A stretch of 64,000 nt of DNA from Acinetobacter suaedae (GCF_008630915.1 NZ_CP043909.1:2480001-2544000), one strand, 5' to 3'. Numbered from the stretch's first letter, positions 8,226 through 18,615 are shown. Numbers and translations: made by a program. The notes: a model not told the origin generated them from the sequence alone.

Positions 8226-9249
8226 AAAAGTTGTTTCTGAAAAGTCACAAACACTTGCTCAAGCACTTTTGCTTGAGCAAGTGGCATTTTATAAAAATCA
8301 ACTCACAACACAACTTTCCGCTGATTTCTTCAAGCAATTTATTCAACTCATTTTACAACATGCACCGAATATCAAACTCAAAGAAGTCATAGAGCTTGAG
8401 CAAATTCAAGCTGTAGTCAAACGCTATGCATTTGAAATGCAACTTGGTGCAGGATTATTAGAGTTTATTGGTGAGATCGCACAAAAGCTTCATGTCTTTT
8501 CGTTACAATCCTCCGCTCAATTACAAGATGTTTTCTCAGATCATCAATTTGAAATCTGGTTATCCAAAATTTTAGAACTTGAAAATATTCGCCATTATCT
8601 CAATCATTTCTTAAAAGAAAGCCCTTCTATTCAGCAGTTATGTCAATACATTGCAACAACAACTTTGCAGAACAAATTACCCAAACTATTTTCACAAATA
8701 GATGAGGAACGAATTGCTGACAGTAAGTACGAATGGCAACAGAAACTCAAAACCTTCTCATATCGTCAACAACAACGTATTGAACACAAAATAGAAGAAG
8801 GGATTGCCCGTTTTATTCAAGAACAATTGGCTGATTTGAGCCTGCTTTCTAACGATGATTTGGAGAGTCTTGCTCGTAACATTTGGGATGACAATAAAGC
8901 AAAACCTTTATCTGAATATACCAAACAAGTCACACCACTTGATGTAGAAGAATTCTTTGTCATGATTTATGAATATTGGAAAGAATTACGCCAATCTGCT
9001 TTTTTACAAGATTTAATTTTGTATGGTGTTAAAGTTTTCTATGACTTTTATAAAGACGAGAGCTTAGAAGATGTTTTTGCAGCAATTGGATTAGAAGAAA
9101 CGGATTTATTAAACGAGGCAGTCAGATTTTATCCTAAAGTTGTTGTAGCTTTAGATAAACATGATGTTCTTGAGCCGCTCATCACTTTAATTTTAAAACC
9201 ATTCTATCAAAGCACCCAAACTTTGGCGATCATAGAAAAACATCTTTAA
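8218..9249 (+). CDS. Unknown helical protein, translationally coupled to nadE
   Basis: A 343-aa protein that I do not recognise. Start chosen at ATG 8218-8220, overlapping the nadE stop by 8 nt, with GGATGG 7 nt upstream; the open frame runs further upstream but only inside nadE. The product is mostly charged and leucine-rich, probably all alpha-helical, with no signal peptide or convincing membrane segment. Its tail contains conserved-looking acidic and aromatic stretches (YDFYKDESLEDVFAAIG). Coupling suggests a role tied to NAD synthesis or simple co-expression; nothing in the sequence gives a reaction. An imperfect hairpin (9253-9290) follows, without a T run. Confidence 0.7.
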   Translation: MTEKVVSEKSQTLAQALLLEQVAFYKNQLTTQLSADFFKQFIQLILQHAPNIKLKEVIELEQIQAVVKRYAFEMQLGAGLLEFIGEIAQKLHVFSLQSSAQLQDVFSDHQFEIWLSKILELENIRHYLNHFLKESPSIQQLCQYIATTTLQNKLPKLFSQIDEERIADSKYEWQQKLKTFSYRQQQRIEHKIEEGIARFIQEQLADLSLLSNDDLESLARNIWDDNKAKPLSEYTKQVTPLDVEEFFVMIYEYWKELRQSAFLQDLILYGVKVFYDFYKDESLEDVFAAIGLEETDLLNEAVRFYPKVVVALDKHDVLEPLITLILKPFYQSTQTLAIIEKHL

Positions 9250-9316
9250 TATTTGCTGGTCAAAGTATTCAATGCAATGACTAGCAAACACCCCATTATG
9301 CAATCAAATAAACAAT

Positions 9317-9343
9317 AAAAAAAACCACGCAGGAGCGTGGTTT
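9317..9343 (-). terminator. Terminator of the promoter-distal tRNA-Met unit
   Basis: Stem CCACGC/GCGTGG with AGGA loop (minus-strand TCCT), extended by A/T pairs, followed on the minus strand by eight T. The same hairpin follows the other tRNA-Met gene. Confidence 0.88.
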
Positions 9344-9349
9344 ATAAAA

Positions 9350-9426
9350 TGGTGGCTATGACGGGACTTGAACCTGTGACCCCCGCATTATGAGTGCGGT
9401 GCTCTAACCAACTGAGCTACATAGCC
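9350..9426 (-). tRNA. tRNA-Met (CAT), elongator type
   Basis: 77 nt including an encoded CCA. Acceptor GGCTATG pairs with CATAGCC, D-arm GCTC...GAGC, anticodon stem CCGCA/TGCGG with loop CTCATAA (anticodon CAT), T-loop TTCAAGT. It closely follows E. coli elongator tRNA-Met; it is not the initiator, since position 1-72 is a Watson-Crick pair and the three G-C pairs of the initiator anticodon stem are absent. Confidence 0.93.
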
Positions 9427-9441
9427 GTAAACTGTGAGCGC

Positions 9442-9470
9442 ATTATCTAGTGTTATGTTATGCAGGTCAA
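9442..9470 (-). promoter_or_regulatory. Promoter of the first tRNA-Met gene
   Basis: TTGACC, 17-nt spacer, GATAAT on the minus strand, followed by GCGCTCACAG before the tRNA. The second unit has the same arrangement. Confidence 0.8.
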
Positions 9471-9632
9471 GCCTATGACCTTGAAAAAACAAAACATATG
9501 AGCACTTTTTATGCATAAGGATATCAATTGATTATTTTTCAGCAAATAGAATAATTCACTCGAATATTTCGCGATTCTATTTTATAAAAACAATCAAAAG
9601 CAAAGAGAGCACGACCACTAAAAAGTAGTAGA

Positions 9633-9660
9633 TAAAAAGAGACCACGCAGGAGCGTGGTC
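9633..9660 (-). terminator. Terminator of the second tRNA-Met unit
   Basis: GACCACGC and GCGTGGTC around a 4-nt loop, followed on the minus strand by TCTTTTT. Confidence 0.85.
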
Positions 9661-9667
9661 TATAAAA

Positions 9668-9744
9668 TGGTGGCTATGACGAGACTTGAACTTGTGACCC
9701 CCGCATTATGAGTGCGGTGCTCTAACCAACTGAGCTACATAGCC
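9668..9744 (-). tRNA. tRNA-Met (CAT), second copy
   Basis: Same length and anticodon as the copy at 9350-9426. It differs in the T-stem: ACAAG/CTCGT here against ACAGG/CCCGT there. The two changes compensate (G-C to A-T), so the stem is preserved and the gene should be functional. It has its own promoter and terminator. Confidence 0.93.
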
Positions 9745-9759
9745 AAAAACTGTGGGCGC

Positions 9760-9788
9760 ATTATCTTAACTTTCACTACACTCGTCAA
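9760..9788 (-). promoter_or_regulatory. Promoter of the second tRNA-Met gene
   Basis: TTGACG, 17-nt spacer, GATAAT on the minus strand, followed by GCGCCCACAG. Confidence 0.8.
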
Positions 9789-9810
9789 GCATAATTTTCA
9801 AAAAATCTTA

Positions 9811-10162
<352 letters not shown>

Positions 10163-10188
10163 GTGGCGCATCTTATCAAAGTTCGACG

Positions 10189-10452
10189 TTAATTGCTCGA
10201 TTTTTTTTGCGCTGTTAATTTTTTGTATTTATCCATAAGCTCATCATGTGATTCCACATGTTTAGGGTCGAGAGGAATACAATCCACTGGGCAAAATAAT
10301 TGGCACTGTGGCTGATCAAAGTGTCCTATACACTCGGTACAAAGTGATGGATTAATCTCATAAATCAACTCTCCCATATAAATCGCTTCATTTGGACATA
10401 CAGGCTCACAGACATCACAATTGATGCATTCATCTGTAATATATAATGACAC
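10189..10452 (-). CDS. yfhL: YfhL-family 4Fe-4S ferredoxin
   Basis: Small electron carrier with two cubane clusters. Seen: 87 aa starting VSLYITDECINCDVCEPVCP, a first CxxCxxCxxxCP motif (Cys9, 12, 15, 19) and a second set in CTECIGHFDQPQCQLFCPVDC with the long insertion typical of this group. I chose the GTG at 10450-10452, which lies one base after the coaD stop and gives the family's usual N-terminus; an upstream TTG at 10482 would add ten residues overlapping coaD. Co-transcribed with coaD. Physiological partner not evident. Confidence 0.85.
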   Translation of the reverse strand: MSLYITDECINCDVCEPVCPNEAIYMGELIYEINPSLCTECIGHFDQPQCQLFCPVDCIPLDPKHVESHDELMDKYKKLTAQKKSSN

Positions 10453-10453
10453 G

Positions 10454-10960
<507 letters not shown>

Positions 10961-11075
10961 TCAATGAGATAAGGTGCGTATTTTAACAAAAGTTCAGCCT
11001 AAACGCTAAATTCCTAAATGATGGAAAAAGATTACGTTTTGCGGCACAATAAGCGCAATTGTGGAAGTTTGAATT

Positions 11076-11552
11076 ATGGCGAAAGCAACAGTAGTTAAAA
11101 AACATAATGGTGGCACGATTGCTCAAAATAAAAGAGCACGTCACGATTACTTTATCGAAGAAAAGTTTGAAGCGGGTATGTCTTTACAAGGCTGGGAAGT
11201 AAAATCACTTCGTGCTGGCCGTATGAGCTTAACTGAAAGTTATGTCATTTTTAAAAATGGTGAAGCCTTTTTATTTGGTTCACAAATTCAGCCTTTATTA
11301 TCGGCTTCAACACATGTAGTACCTGAAGCAACACGTACGCGTAAATTGCTTCTTTCCCGTCGAGAGCTGGAAAAACTCATGGGTGCAGTGAATCAAAAAG
11401 GCTATTCATGTGTACCATTAGCATGCTACTGGAAAGGGCATTTGGTGAAGCTCGAAATTGCTTTAGTAAAAGGTAAGCAATTGCATGACAAGCGCGCCAC
11501 AGAAAAAGACCGTGACTGGCAACGTGATAAAGCACGGATGTTGCATAAATAA
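11076..11552 (+). CDS. smpB: SsrA-binding protein SmpB
   Basis: Binds tmRNA and brings it to ribosomes stalled on non-stop messages. Seen: 158 aa, the OB-fold core with [26 protein letters not shown] and the basic C-terminal tail ending [15 protein letters not shown] that enters the mRNA channel. GGAAG lies upstream of the ATG. Single gene with its own terminator; ssrA is not in the window. Confidence 0.96.
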   Translation: MAKATVVKKHNGGTIAQNKRARHDYFIEEKFEAGMSLQGWEVKSLRAGRMSLTESYVIFKNGEAFLFGSQIQPLLSASTHVVPEATRTRKLLLSRRELEKLMGAVNQKGYSCVPLACYWKGHLVKLEIALVKGKQLHDKRATEKDRDWQRDKARMLHK

Positions 11553-11583
11553 AAAAAACCTCCAATTTATGGAGGTTTTTTTT
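11551..11583. terminator. Bidirectional terminator after smpB
   Basis: AAAAACCTCC and GGAGGTTTTT around a 7-nt loop, between the convergent smpB and flavodoxin-fold genes. Confidence 0.9.
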
Positions 11584-11593
11584 ATTTTCAATA

Positions 11594-12166
11594 TTAAGCT
11601 TCTAAGTGTTTTATTCTTAATTCTGCCAAATATTTACCAAACTTTCGTGCTGTTTCCAAATCACCTTCAGGTGGGGTTACTTCAACACTTGCATTATCTG
11701 ATTGCGTCATTAAACCCAAGAAACTCGACATACGATTAATATCTAAAGGGCTACGTCCAGTCGGCATAAAAGGTAAACCAGCCCATAACATGCCATGTTG
11801 CATGGCAAATAAATTTATTTGCTGCAATACCGCCAACTTATCACCACTCAAACCGCCGCCATTGGTAAAACCTGCTGCCAGTTTGCCCTGCCATGTTCGT
11901 GCGAGCCAACGTTTCGAAGAATCTTCCATAAACTGTTTTAAAGCTGAGGTCAGACTTCCCATATAGGTTGGACACCCGATCACAATCACATCAGCTCGAT
12001 CTAAGAGTTCCCATTGAACTGCTGTTACAGATAGCAAATGAACTTCTGCACCTGCTTGCTCAGCACCTTGGGCAATGTATTGTGCAACTTTAGCAGTATG
12101 ACCATAGGGGCTATGATAAACCACACAAACTTTAACTTTGGGAGTAGCAGAATCAAGAACAAACAT
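11594..12166 (-). CDS. Flavodoxin-fold NAD(P)H:quinone oxidoreductase-like protein (WrbA family)
   Basis: Probable FMN-dependent quinone reductase. Seen: 190 aa; the FMN phosphate-binding loop YHSPYGHTAKVA near residue 15, GCPTYMGSLTSALKQFMED around the isoalloxazine site, and GFTNGGGLSGDKLAVLQQI, all as in WrbA-like proteins. Start taken at ATG 12164-12166; six codons earlier is only a TTG, and neither has a clear Shine-Dalgarno. Single-gene unit; physiological substrate unknown. Confidence 0.8.
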   Translation of the reverse strand: MFVLDSATPKVKVCVVYHSPYGHTAKVAQYIAQGAEQAGAEVHLLSVTAVQWELLDRADVIVIGCPTYMGSLTSALKQFMEDSSKRWLARTWQGKLAAGFTNGGGLSGDKLAVLQQINLFAMQHGMLWAGLPFMPTGRSPLDINRMSSFLGLMTQSDNASVEVTPPEGDLETARKFGKYLAELRIKHLEA

Positions 12167-12249
12167 GGAAACTTTTAAAACCAATGAATTGAGTCAAGTT
12201 TAACATTTTTCGCCCAAGCAAGGCGAATCACAATTGAAAACAATGCAAT

Positions 12250-12990
12250 TTATTGCATAAATACAAAAGTTGCCATTCGTCCTGTTTTACTATTACGGCG
12301 ATGTGAAAAATAATCCTCAGCTTGTTGATACGAGCATTGATCACCACCGATAACAGTCTCTACCCCCAAACGCTTTAAAATAAAGCGAGCGATTGCATAA
12401 AGATCTGCCAAATATTTACCTTCAACCTTCCCGTCAATAAATGCAGATCCCAATTCAGGATATTTATCACAAAAAGCAGCTCTTACTTCCGCCCCGACTT
12501 CAAAGCAAGGTTGGCTAATGGCTGCACCTAACCATGCCCATGTAGGCAAAGATTGCATTTCAGCGACTGTATTTTCAATAATGCCATTCGCTAAGCCGCG
12601 CCAACCCGCATGTAGATTAGCAACTTCCGTCCCCTCAGCATTCCCTAAAACCACAGGGAGACAGTCAGCCGTCATCATCATGAGTGCATGACCTTTACGT
12701 CGCGTGACTAGGCCATCACCTTCAGAAGCATTAAATAAGATCTGTTCATTTACGGTATGACAAATTGTACTGTGAGTTTGAGTCAACCATGTCAGTTTAT
12801 TGACACCAAATTTAGATAACTGATTCAACAGCACCATACGATGTTGTTGCACACGCTGCGCATCATCATTGACATGTAAAGCCAAATTAAATCCAGCTAA
12901 ATTTATATTGGATGTGGCAATCGTTTGGTCATTCACAATACGTGTTTGTCCAACAAAAACACCTGCAGGCAAACCCTGTACAAATTCCAT
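12250..12990 (-). CDS. pgeF: Peptidoglycan editing factor PgeF (laccase-domain, YfiH family)
   Basis: Purine-nucleoside-active, metal-binding YfiH-family protein; in E. coli it removes misincorporated residues from cell-wall precursors. Seen: 246 aa with TADCLPVVL, NLHAGWRGLANGI and the C-terminal GGDQCSYQQAEDYFSHRR, carrying the conserved His/Cys metal and active-site residues. Start chosen at ATG 12988-12990, with AAGGG just upstream. It follows rluD on the same strand after 74 bp; rluD-pgeF neighbours are common in proteobacteria, which supports both calls. Confidence 0.88.
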   Translation of the reverse strand: MEFVQGLPAGVFVGQTRIVNDQTIATSNINLAGFNLALHVNDDAQRVQQHRMVLLNQLSKFGVNKLTWLTQTHSTICHTVNEQILFNASEGDGLVTRRKGHALMMMTADCLPVVLGNAEGTEVANLHAGWRGLANGIIENTVAEMQSLPTWAWLGAAISQPCFEVGAEVRAAFCDKYPELGSAFIDGKVEGKYLADLYAIARFILKRLGVETVIGGDQCSYQQAEDYFSHRRNSKTGRMATFVFMQ

Positions 12991-13064
12991 AAAACCCTTC
13001 CCCAACCTCCCTTTTCAAAGGGAGGAGCTGAATCAATCACCCTTTATAAAAGAGAACCTTATAC

Positions 13065-14114
13065 TTAATACGCTTCATTTTCAGTACGTAAAACTTCAAC
13101 CAACTGGGTAAAATCTTCTGGCCACGGCGCTTCAAACATCATTTCTTCACCTGTACGTGGATGGACTAATCCCAATTTTGCTGCGTGTAATGCCTGACGT
13201 TTAAAGCTGCGCAACATATCAGTTAACTTAGCTGAAGCTCCAGCAGGAAAGCGAACACGATTCACATACACAGGATCACCCACTAATCCATGCCCTAAAT
13301 AACTAAAGTGCACACGAATTTGATGGGTACGCCCTGTTTCTAATTGTGCTTGAACACGGGTAAAGTCACGGAAACGCTCTTTCACATTGTAATGGGTTAC
13401 AGCATCACGCCCTCCTGGCAGAATTGCCATTTTGACGCGATCTACAGGATGACGTTTGATTGGTTCATCAATTGTTCCACCTGCAATAATATTTCCATAT
13501 ACGACAAGATCATAGACACGATAAACTGTCTTCTTGGCTAATTGTTTACTCAATGAAAATTGTGCTTCTAAATTTTTAGCGACAACCAACAATCCACTTG
13601 TATCTTTATCAATACGATGAACCAAACCAGCACGCGCTAGCTCAGCAAGTTTCGGTTCATGGTAAAGCAATGCATTGACTAATGTACCTGTAGGATTACC
13701 TGCACCTGGATGAACGACCATTCCCACATCTTTATTGATCACGATAATATCGTCATCTTCATAAACAATATTTAAAGGGATATTTTCAGGTTGACTCGAA
13801 GTTTGTGCCTCTAGCTCCACCTCAAGCGTCAGTAGCTCATTTCCTTCACAACGGTATTTAGGCTTTACAATATTACCATTTACCAACAGATGCCCATCTT
13901 TCAACCACTGCTTAAGTTTTTCACGTGAAAACTCACTCCACACCAATGCGGCCACCTGATCAATACGTTGACCTAAATAGTTTTCATCGAGTTGAACTTG
14001 CAACGATAAACGTGTTGCAGTTGAGTCAGAATTATGATTATCTGCATCGACAGAATCTTCGAGTAAGAAATCTGTTTCAGAGAAGTTTGAATTGGAAGAT
14101 TGTGCTGAAGTCAT
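13065..14114 (-). CDS. rluD: 23S rRNA pseudouridine synthase D
   Basis: Modifies U1911, U1915 and U1917 (E. coli numbering) in helix 69 of 23S rRNA. Seen: about 349 aa; an S4 RNA-binding domain (FSREKLKQWLKDGHLLVNG), the catalytic HRIDKDTSGLLVVAK with its aspartate, and TGRTHQIRVHF. Start uncertain: ATG at 14112-14114 leaves room for divergent promoters with bamD, while ATG at 14148-14150 would add 12 residues and leave only 35 bp between the two genes. rluD divergent from bamD is a widespread arrangement. Confidence 0.92.
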   Translation of the reverse strand: MTSAQSSNSNFSETDFLLEDSVDADNHNSDSTATRLSLQVQLDENYLGQRIDQVAALVWSEFSREKLKQWLKDGHLLVNGNIVKPKYRCEGNELLTLEVELEAQTSSQPENIPLNIVYEDDDIIVINKDVGMVVHPGAGNPTGTLVNALLYHEPKLAELARAGLVHRIDKDTSGLLVVAKNLEAQFSLSKQLAKKTVYRVYDLVVYGNIIAGGTIDEPIKRHPVDRVKMAILPGGRDAVTHYNVKERFRDFTRVQAQLETGRTHQIRVHFSYLGHGLVGDPVYVNRVRFPAGASAKLTDMLRSFKRQALHAAKLGLVHPRTGEEMMFEAPWPEDFTQLVEVLRTENEAY

Positions 14115-14185
14115 TTGATGATCGGTACAAAAATGGTTTAATAGTACCATTGTAGCTCATTGCCCAGAATAACAGAGGAGTTTTT

Positions 14186-15175
14186 ATGTCGCTACCACGT
14201 TATAAAATTACAGTGCTCGCACTTTCTTTAGGTGTAGCATCTGCATTTGTGGGCTGTAGCAGCAATCCGAGTAAGAAAGAAGTGGTTGATAAAGGACCAC
14301 AATCAAGTGAACAAGTCTATTTTGAAAAAGCACTCAAATCTCTTGAACGTAATCAATATACAGATGCAGTAAAATCGTTAGAAGCTTTAGATACATACTT
14401 TCCAACAGGTCAGTATACACAACAAGCTCAACTTGAACTTCTCTATGCAAAATTCAAACAAAAAGATTATGAGGGGACCATTGCGCTTGCAGATCGATTC
14501 ATTCGTCTAAATCCCCAGCATCCCAACGTCGACTACGCATACTATGTCCGTGGTGTTGCGAATATGGAAATGAACTACGATAGTTTAATTCGCTACACTT
14601 CATTAAAGCAGGCACATCGTGATGTAAGCTATATTAAAGTTGCTTATCAAAACTTCGTTGATTTAATCCGTCGTTTTCCAAGTAGCCAATATTCTGTCGA
14701 TGCCGCACAACGTATGAAATATATTGGTCAAGAGCTTGCTGAAAACGAAATGAATGCAGCGCGTTTTAACATTCAACGTAAAGCATGGTTAGCAGCAGCT
14801 GAGCGCGCTCAATGGGTAGTAGAGCACTATCCACAGACGCCTCAAACTCCTGAAGCGTTGGCGACTTTAGCATATTGCTATCAACAACTCGGAGATAAAG
14901 CGACCTCTCAACAATATATCGAGATTCTCAAACTAAACTATCCAAACCTTGTCAAATCAAATGGTGAAGTCAATTTACGTGCAGCGCGTAAAGAAGGTAG
15001 TTGGGTTAACCGCGCAACCTTAGGTTTACTAGGTCGTGAGTCACAAAGTATTGATGTCGAAAATGATGAACCGCAAATCGAATCACCTCGCCGCAGTTTG
15101 ACCAATCGTTTGAGTTTTGGATTATTTGATAAACCGGAAAGCGAACAAACCAGTGAAGAAGATGCAGCAAATTAA
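14186..15175 (+). CDS. bamD: Outer-membrane assembly factor BamD
   Basis: Essential lipoprotein of the BAM complex that inserts beta-barrel proteins. Seen: signal peptide with lipobox FVGC (lipidated Cys24), then TPR repeats through about residue 250 (YFEKALKSLERNQYTDAVKSLE begins the first; shown here only as a landmark), including FPTGQYTQQAQLELLYA. At 329 aa it is some 80 residues longer than E. coli BamD; the extra part is a C-terminal extension after the last TPR, rich in polar residues. GAGGAG precedes the ATG. Confidence 0.93.
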   Translation: MSLPRYKITVLALSLGVASAFVGCSSNPSKKEVVDKGPQSSEQVYFEKALKSLERNQYTDAVKSLEALDTYFPTGQYTQQAQLELLYAKFKQKDYEGTIALADRFIRLNPQHPNVDYAYYVRGVANMEMNYDSLIRYTSLKQAHRDVSYIKVAYQNFVDLIRRFPSSQYSVDAAQRMKYIGQELAENEMNAARFNIQRKAWLAAAERAQWVVEHYPQTPQTPEALATLAYCYQQLGDKATSQQYIEILKLNYPNLVKSNGEVNLRAARKEGSWVNRATLGLLGRESQSIDVENDEPQIESPRRSLTNRLSFGLFDKPESEQTSEEDAAN

Positions 15176-15188
15176 TTTATAAGTATTA

Positions 15189-15240
15189 GGGTGTGATTTT
15201 AACCTATAACGCAATGCATGGTTGAAATATCAACACACCC
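15189..15240 (+). other. Structured spacer downstream of bamD
   Basis: GGGTGTG (15189-15195) and CACACCC (15234-15240) are perfect complements; TTTTAACC and GGTTGAAA inside can extend the pairing. It precedes a separate terminator, so it is not the transcript end itself. Function unknown; possibly stabilises the bamD 3' end. Confidence 0.45.
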
Positions 15241-15256
15241 CGATCTGATCATACGA

Positions 15257-15284
15257 ACAGGCAAGTTAATCCTTGCCTGTTTTT
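15257..15284 (+). terminator. Terminator after bamD
   Basis: ACAGGCAAG and CTTGCCTGT around a 6-nt loop, followed by TTTT. Confidence 0.85.
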
Positions 15285-15361
15285 CATTTTATGCAACAAT
15301 GATAACAAACATTTTTGCATTCACTCACACGCTCTACCCAGTTTTTAAATGGTAACCACGC

Positions 15362-17239
15362 ATGGCAATTCCACAACATACGATTGATCAAATCCTAGAT
15401 CGAACCGACATCGTCGATTTGATCGGTCAACGTGTGAAATTGAAAAAAACTGGGCGTACTTATTCTGGCTGTTGCCCATTCCACCAAGAAAAAACACCTT
15501 CTTTCCACGTCTATCGTGATAAACAGTATTATCACTGCTTTGGCTGCCAAGCCAATGGAAATGCAATTCGCTTCTTAATGGACATCGACAATCGTAACTT
15601 TGTCGATGTAATGAAGGACTTGTCTAAGCAAACTGGAATAGAGCTACCCAAAGATAACCACGACAACAAAAAACTATCCTATAAACGTAGTCCTCAGACA
15701 CCACCTTCTCCGCCTGAAAAGATATCTCCCCCATCAACAACAGATCACTCAATTCATGAATCTATGGATGAGCATTTTGTTGATATGGACCGGTTTATGG
15801 ATGATCCTTTTGCACAATTTGATCTAGGCTTCAGCATGGATGAACAAGTACAAGAAGGCAATCTATATGACCTCTTGGAAAATGTGGCACAGTTCTATGA
15901 ACGTCAACTTCCACATAGCCAAAAAGCGCAAAACTATTTCAAACACCGTGGCTTATCGGCTCAAACCATTCAATTCTGGCGTTTAGGTTATGCACCAGAA
16001 GATTGGCAACACTTAGAAAAAGCATTTCCTCAGGATATAGAAGGCTTAAAACAAATCGGATTGATTCGCTCTAGTGACAGTGGTCGAGATTTTGATTTAT
16101 TACGGGATCGTGTGATTTTTCCGATTCGTGACCATAAAGGTCGTGTGGTCGGTTTTGGTGGGCGTGCGTTAAACGATGACATTAAGCCCAAATACATCAA
16201 CTCCCCAGATTCAGAAGTGTTCCATAAAAACCAGCTGCTTTACGGTTTATATGAAGGCCGTAAACTCAAAGCCAATGATTGGTTGATGGTTGAAGGCTAT
16301 ATGGACGTGATTGCCCTACAGCAATACGGCATCAATGGTGCTGTCGCAACGCTTGGAACAGCAAGTAATGCAGACCATTTGAATACCCTGTTTAAACAAA
16401 ACTCTCGTATTACCATCGCTTTTGATGGTGATGCGGCGGGACAAAAAGCAGCTCGACGAACTTTAGAAATTGCACTGCCCTTACTGAATGATGGGCGTGA
16501 GTTAAAATTCTTTGTACTCCCCAATGAACACGACCCGGACTCGCTGATTCGTCGAGAGGGTTTGGAAAATTTCCAAAAATTGCTACAACAAGCGCCATTG
16601 TTGTCTGATTTTGTATTTGCTCATTTAACTGGGCAGCACGATATTAGCACCCCTGAAGGTAAAAGCTTAGTCATGGGTGAACTCCGTGAGTTGACCGAGC
16701 TACTCCCTAAGCAAGGCTCATTTCGTTATTTGCTCACTCAATCGTTCCGCGAAAAACTGGGTCTAGGCAAACGCTTTACCCCACAAATTAGCCATGATGC
16801 ATCTTTGTCTTTTAACATTCACACTAAAGATGAAGATTTTGCAATAGCAATCTTGATGCACCACCCATTTCTTTATATCCACTTTGAAGAGCTGCGTGCA
16901 GTCATCGATCAAAATGAACTATTGGCGAAGATCTTAGCTGTATTAAATATTGTATTTGATGATCTACCCGATGATCAGGAGCTGGCAACCTATTATGTAC
17001 TCGGTGCGTGTAGTAGCTACAGCCATGAAATTGCAGATATCATGCAACGTACTAATATTCAGTCTTTAACACAAGCGCCGGAAGTTGCGGATAAATTAGC
17101 TCGAGATTTCTCATTAAACTTACAAGAGAAATATTTAAGATTAAAATTGAAATCACCAATTTCACTCATTGAATCACGTAATTTACGTCAGCAATTAAAT
17201 GAGTTGACGAAACAAATCAGTTTGAAGTTGTTGTCTTAG
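15362..17239 (+). CDS. dnaG: DNA primase
   Basis: Makes RNA primers for replication. Seen: 625 aa; CHC2 zinc finger with Cys38, His41, Cys59, Cys62; a Pro/Asp-rich, low-complexity insertion at about 110-160 between the zinc finger and the catalytic core; the TOPRIM core with VEGYMDVIAL and FDGDAAGQKAARR; and a C-terminal helicase-binding region. The insertion is longer than in E. coli. It is not next to rpsU or rpoD here, unlike the classical macromolecular-synthesis operon. Convergent with hemA after 13 bp. Confidence 0.95.
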   Translation: MAIPQHTIDQILDRTDIVDLIGQRVKLKKTGRTYSGCCPFHQEKTPSFHVYRDKQYYHCFGCQANGNAIRFLMDIDNRNFVDVMKDLSKQTGIELPKDNHDNKKLSYKRSPQTPPSPPEKISPPSTTDHSIHESMDEHFVDMDRFMDDPFAQFDLGFSMDEQVQEGNLYDLLENVAQFYERQLPHSQKAQNYFKHRGLSAQTIQFWRLGYAPEDWQHLEKAFPQDIEGLKQIGLIRSSDSGRDFDLLRDRVIFPIRDHKGRVVGFGGRALNDDIKPKYINSPDSEVFHKNQLLYGLYEGRKLKANDWLMVEGYMDVIALQQYGINGAVATLGTASNADHLNTLFKQNSRITIAFDGDAAGQKAARRTLEIALPLLNDGRELKFFVLPNEHDPDSLIRREGLENFQKLLQQAPLLSDFVFAHLTGQHDISTPEGKSLVMGELRELTELLPKQGSFRYLLTQSFREKLGLGKRFTPQISHDASLSFNIHTKDEDFAIAILMHHPFLYIHFEELRAVIDQNELLAKILAVLNIVFDDLPDDQELATYYVLGACSSYSHEIADIMQRTNIQSLTQAPEVADKLARDFSLNLQEKYLRLKLKSPISLIESRNLRQQLNELTKQISLKLLS

Positions 17240-17252
17240 GTGTAAATTTAAA

Positions 17253-18536
17253 TTAATGCTTTGGCTTACGCTCATGCTCAAACACATCTTGTAGATGCTG
17301 CTGCAGCCATTCAAAATAATCAGGGTTTTCTGCTTTAGCAGCTTCTCTTAATAAGATCGAAGTCGGGTGCATAAGCTTTTGGGTTAAACGGTGTGCAAAC
17401 TCTTGCAATACTTGTTCAGCAGCATGCCCATGCTGTAAAGCTTCCAAAGCATGGGTTAATTCTTTTTGGCTAATTTCTTCACTGTGTTGGCGATAGGCCT
17501 GAATCGTACCACTCGCCTCTTTCACTTTTTGCTGGGTCATCAATTGGGTCGCCAATTGATTGACCATAAACTCTGCTTCAACCGCAGCCTGACGACGCTG
17601 TGCTAGATTTTCATCAATAACACTTTGTAAATCGTCAACGCCATACAAATAAACATTATCTAATGACTCAACTTTAGGATCGATATCACGCGGAACAGCC
17701 AAATCCACCATTAACATTTGTTGATAGCGACGACTTTTCAATGCACTCTTAACATCTTTATATTCAATCACTTGATGCAAGCTTCCTGTACAACTTGAAA
17801 TTACATCTGCTCTGTGCAAATTTTGCGCCAATGCTGCGAATGGAATAATTTCAATCTCAACTTGATGTGCAATTTCTTGTGCTAATTGATCCGCTCGTTC
17901 ACGACTGCGGTTACAAATAATAATCTTCGCAACACCCATTTCAGCCAAATGCTTTGCAACAAGACTATTCATTTCTCCTGCTGCAACCACCATGACCGTG
18001 AGTTTTTCTGGATGGCTAAACACTTGAGATGCTAACTGAGCAACGGCATAACCCATTGAGACTGCATGACTACCAACCGATGTTTCAGAACGTACACGCT
18101 TTGCTGCATAAAAAGCGTATTCAAAAATCCCATTCAGCTCAGGAGAAACCGTTTCAGCATCTTTTGATAAAGCTAAAGCACTTTTGACCTGCCCTAAAAT
18201 TTGTGGTTCACCCAACATAAGTGAATCCAAACCACTTGCGACACGCATTAAATGTGTAATTGCTTGAGCATTTTCGTAACGATAAACATGATGAATAAGC
18301 TGTTTTACATCAATATTATTCACTTGGGCAAGCCAATTTAGGATGCTATCCGCATCCTCCGTCATGGCATAGACTTCTGTTCGATTACAAGTCGACACCA
18401 CCACTAAATCCTTAAGGGCTGAGTGTTGGTGCTGTTCATGCAATAACGTAGCTAACCGCTCTGCATTAAAAGCGATCTGCTCACGTAATTCGACAGAAGC
18501 TGTTTGATGGTTGACACCCAATGCAAAGAAAGACAT
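17253..18536 (-). CDS. hemA: Glutamyl-tRNA reductase
   Basis: First committed step of C5-pathway heme synthesis: Glu-tRNA to glutamate-1-semialdehyde. Seen: 427 aa; catalytic Cys50 in [12 protein letters not shown], the substrate pocket [13 protein letters not shown], an NADPH-binding domain, and a C-terminal dimerisation domain. Divergent from the TPR-lolB-ispE operon by 79 bp, the same order as in Pseudomonas. Confidence 0.95.
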   Translation of the reverse strand: MSFFALGVNHQTASVELREQIAFNAERLATLLHEQHQHSALKDLVVVSTCNRTEVYAMTEDADSILNWLAQVNNIDVKQLIHHVYRYENAQAITHLMRVASGLDSLMLGEPQILGQVKSALALSKDAETVSPELNGIFEYAFYAAKRVRSETSVGSHAVSMGYAVAQLASQVFSHPEKLTVMVVAAGEMNSLVAKHLAEMGVAKIIICNRSRERADQLAQEIAHQVEIEIIPFAALAQNLHRADVISSCTGSLHQVIEYKDVKSALKSRRYQQMLMVDLAVPRDIDPKVESLDNVYLYGVDDLQSVIDENLAQRRQAAVEAEFMVNQLATQLMTQQKVKEASGTIQAYRQHSEEISQKELTHALEALQHGHAAEQVLQEFAHRLTQKLMHPTSILLREAAKAENPDYFEWLQQHLQDVFEHERKPKH

Positions 18537-18615
18537 ATCAGATCATCATTTCGCTAAATTTATGTTATTGTGCAACATCGGTGTCATAAAAAGCATTACT
18601 TTGGATCAATAAAAA

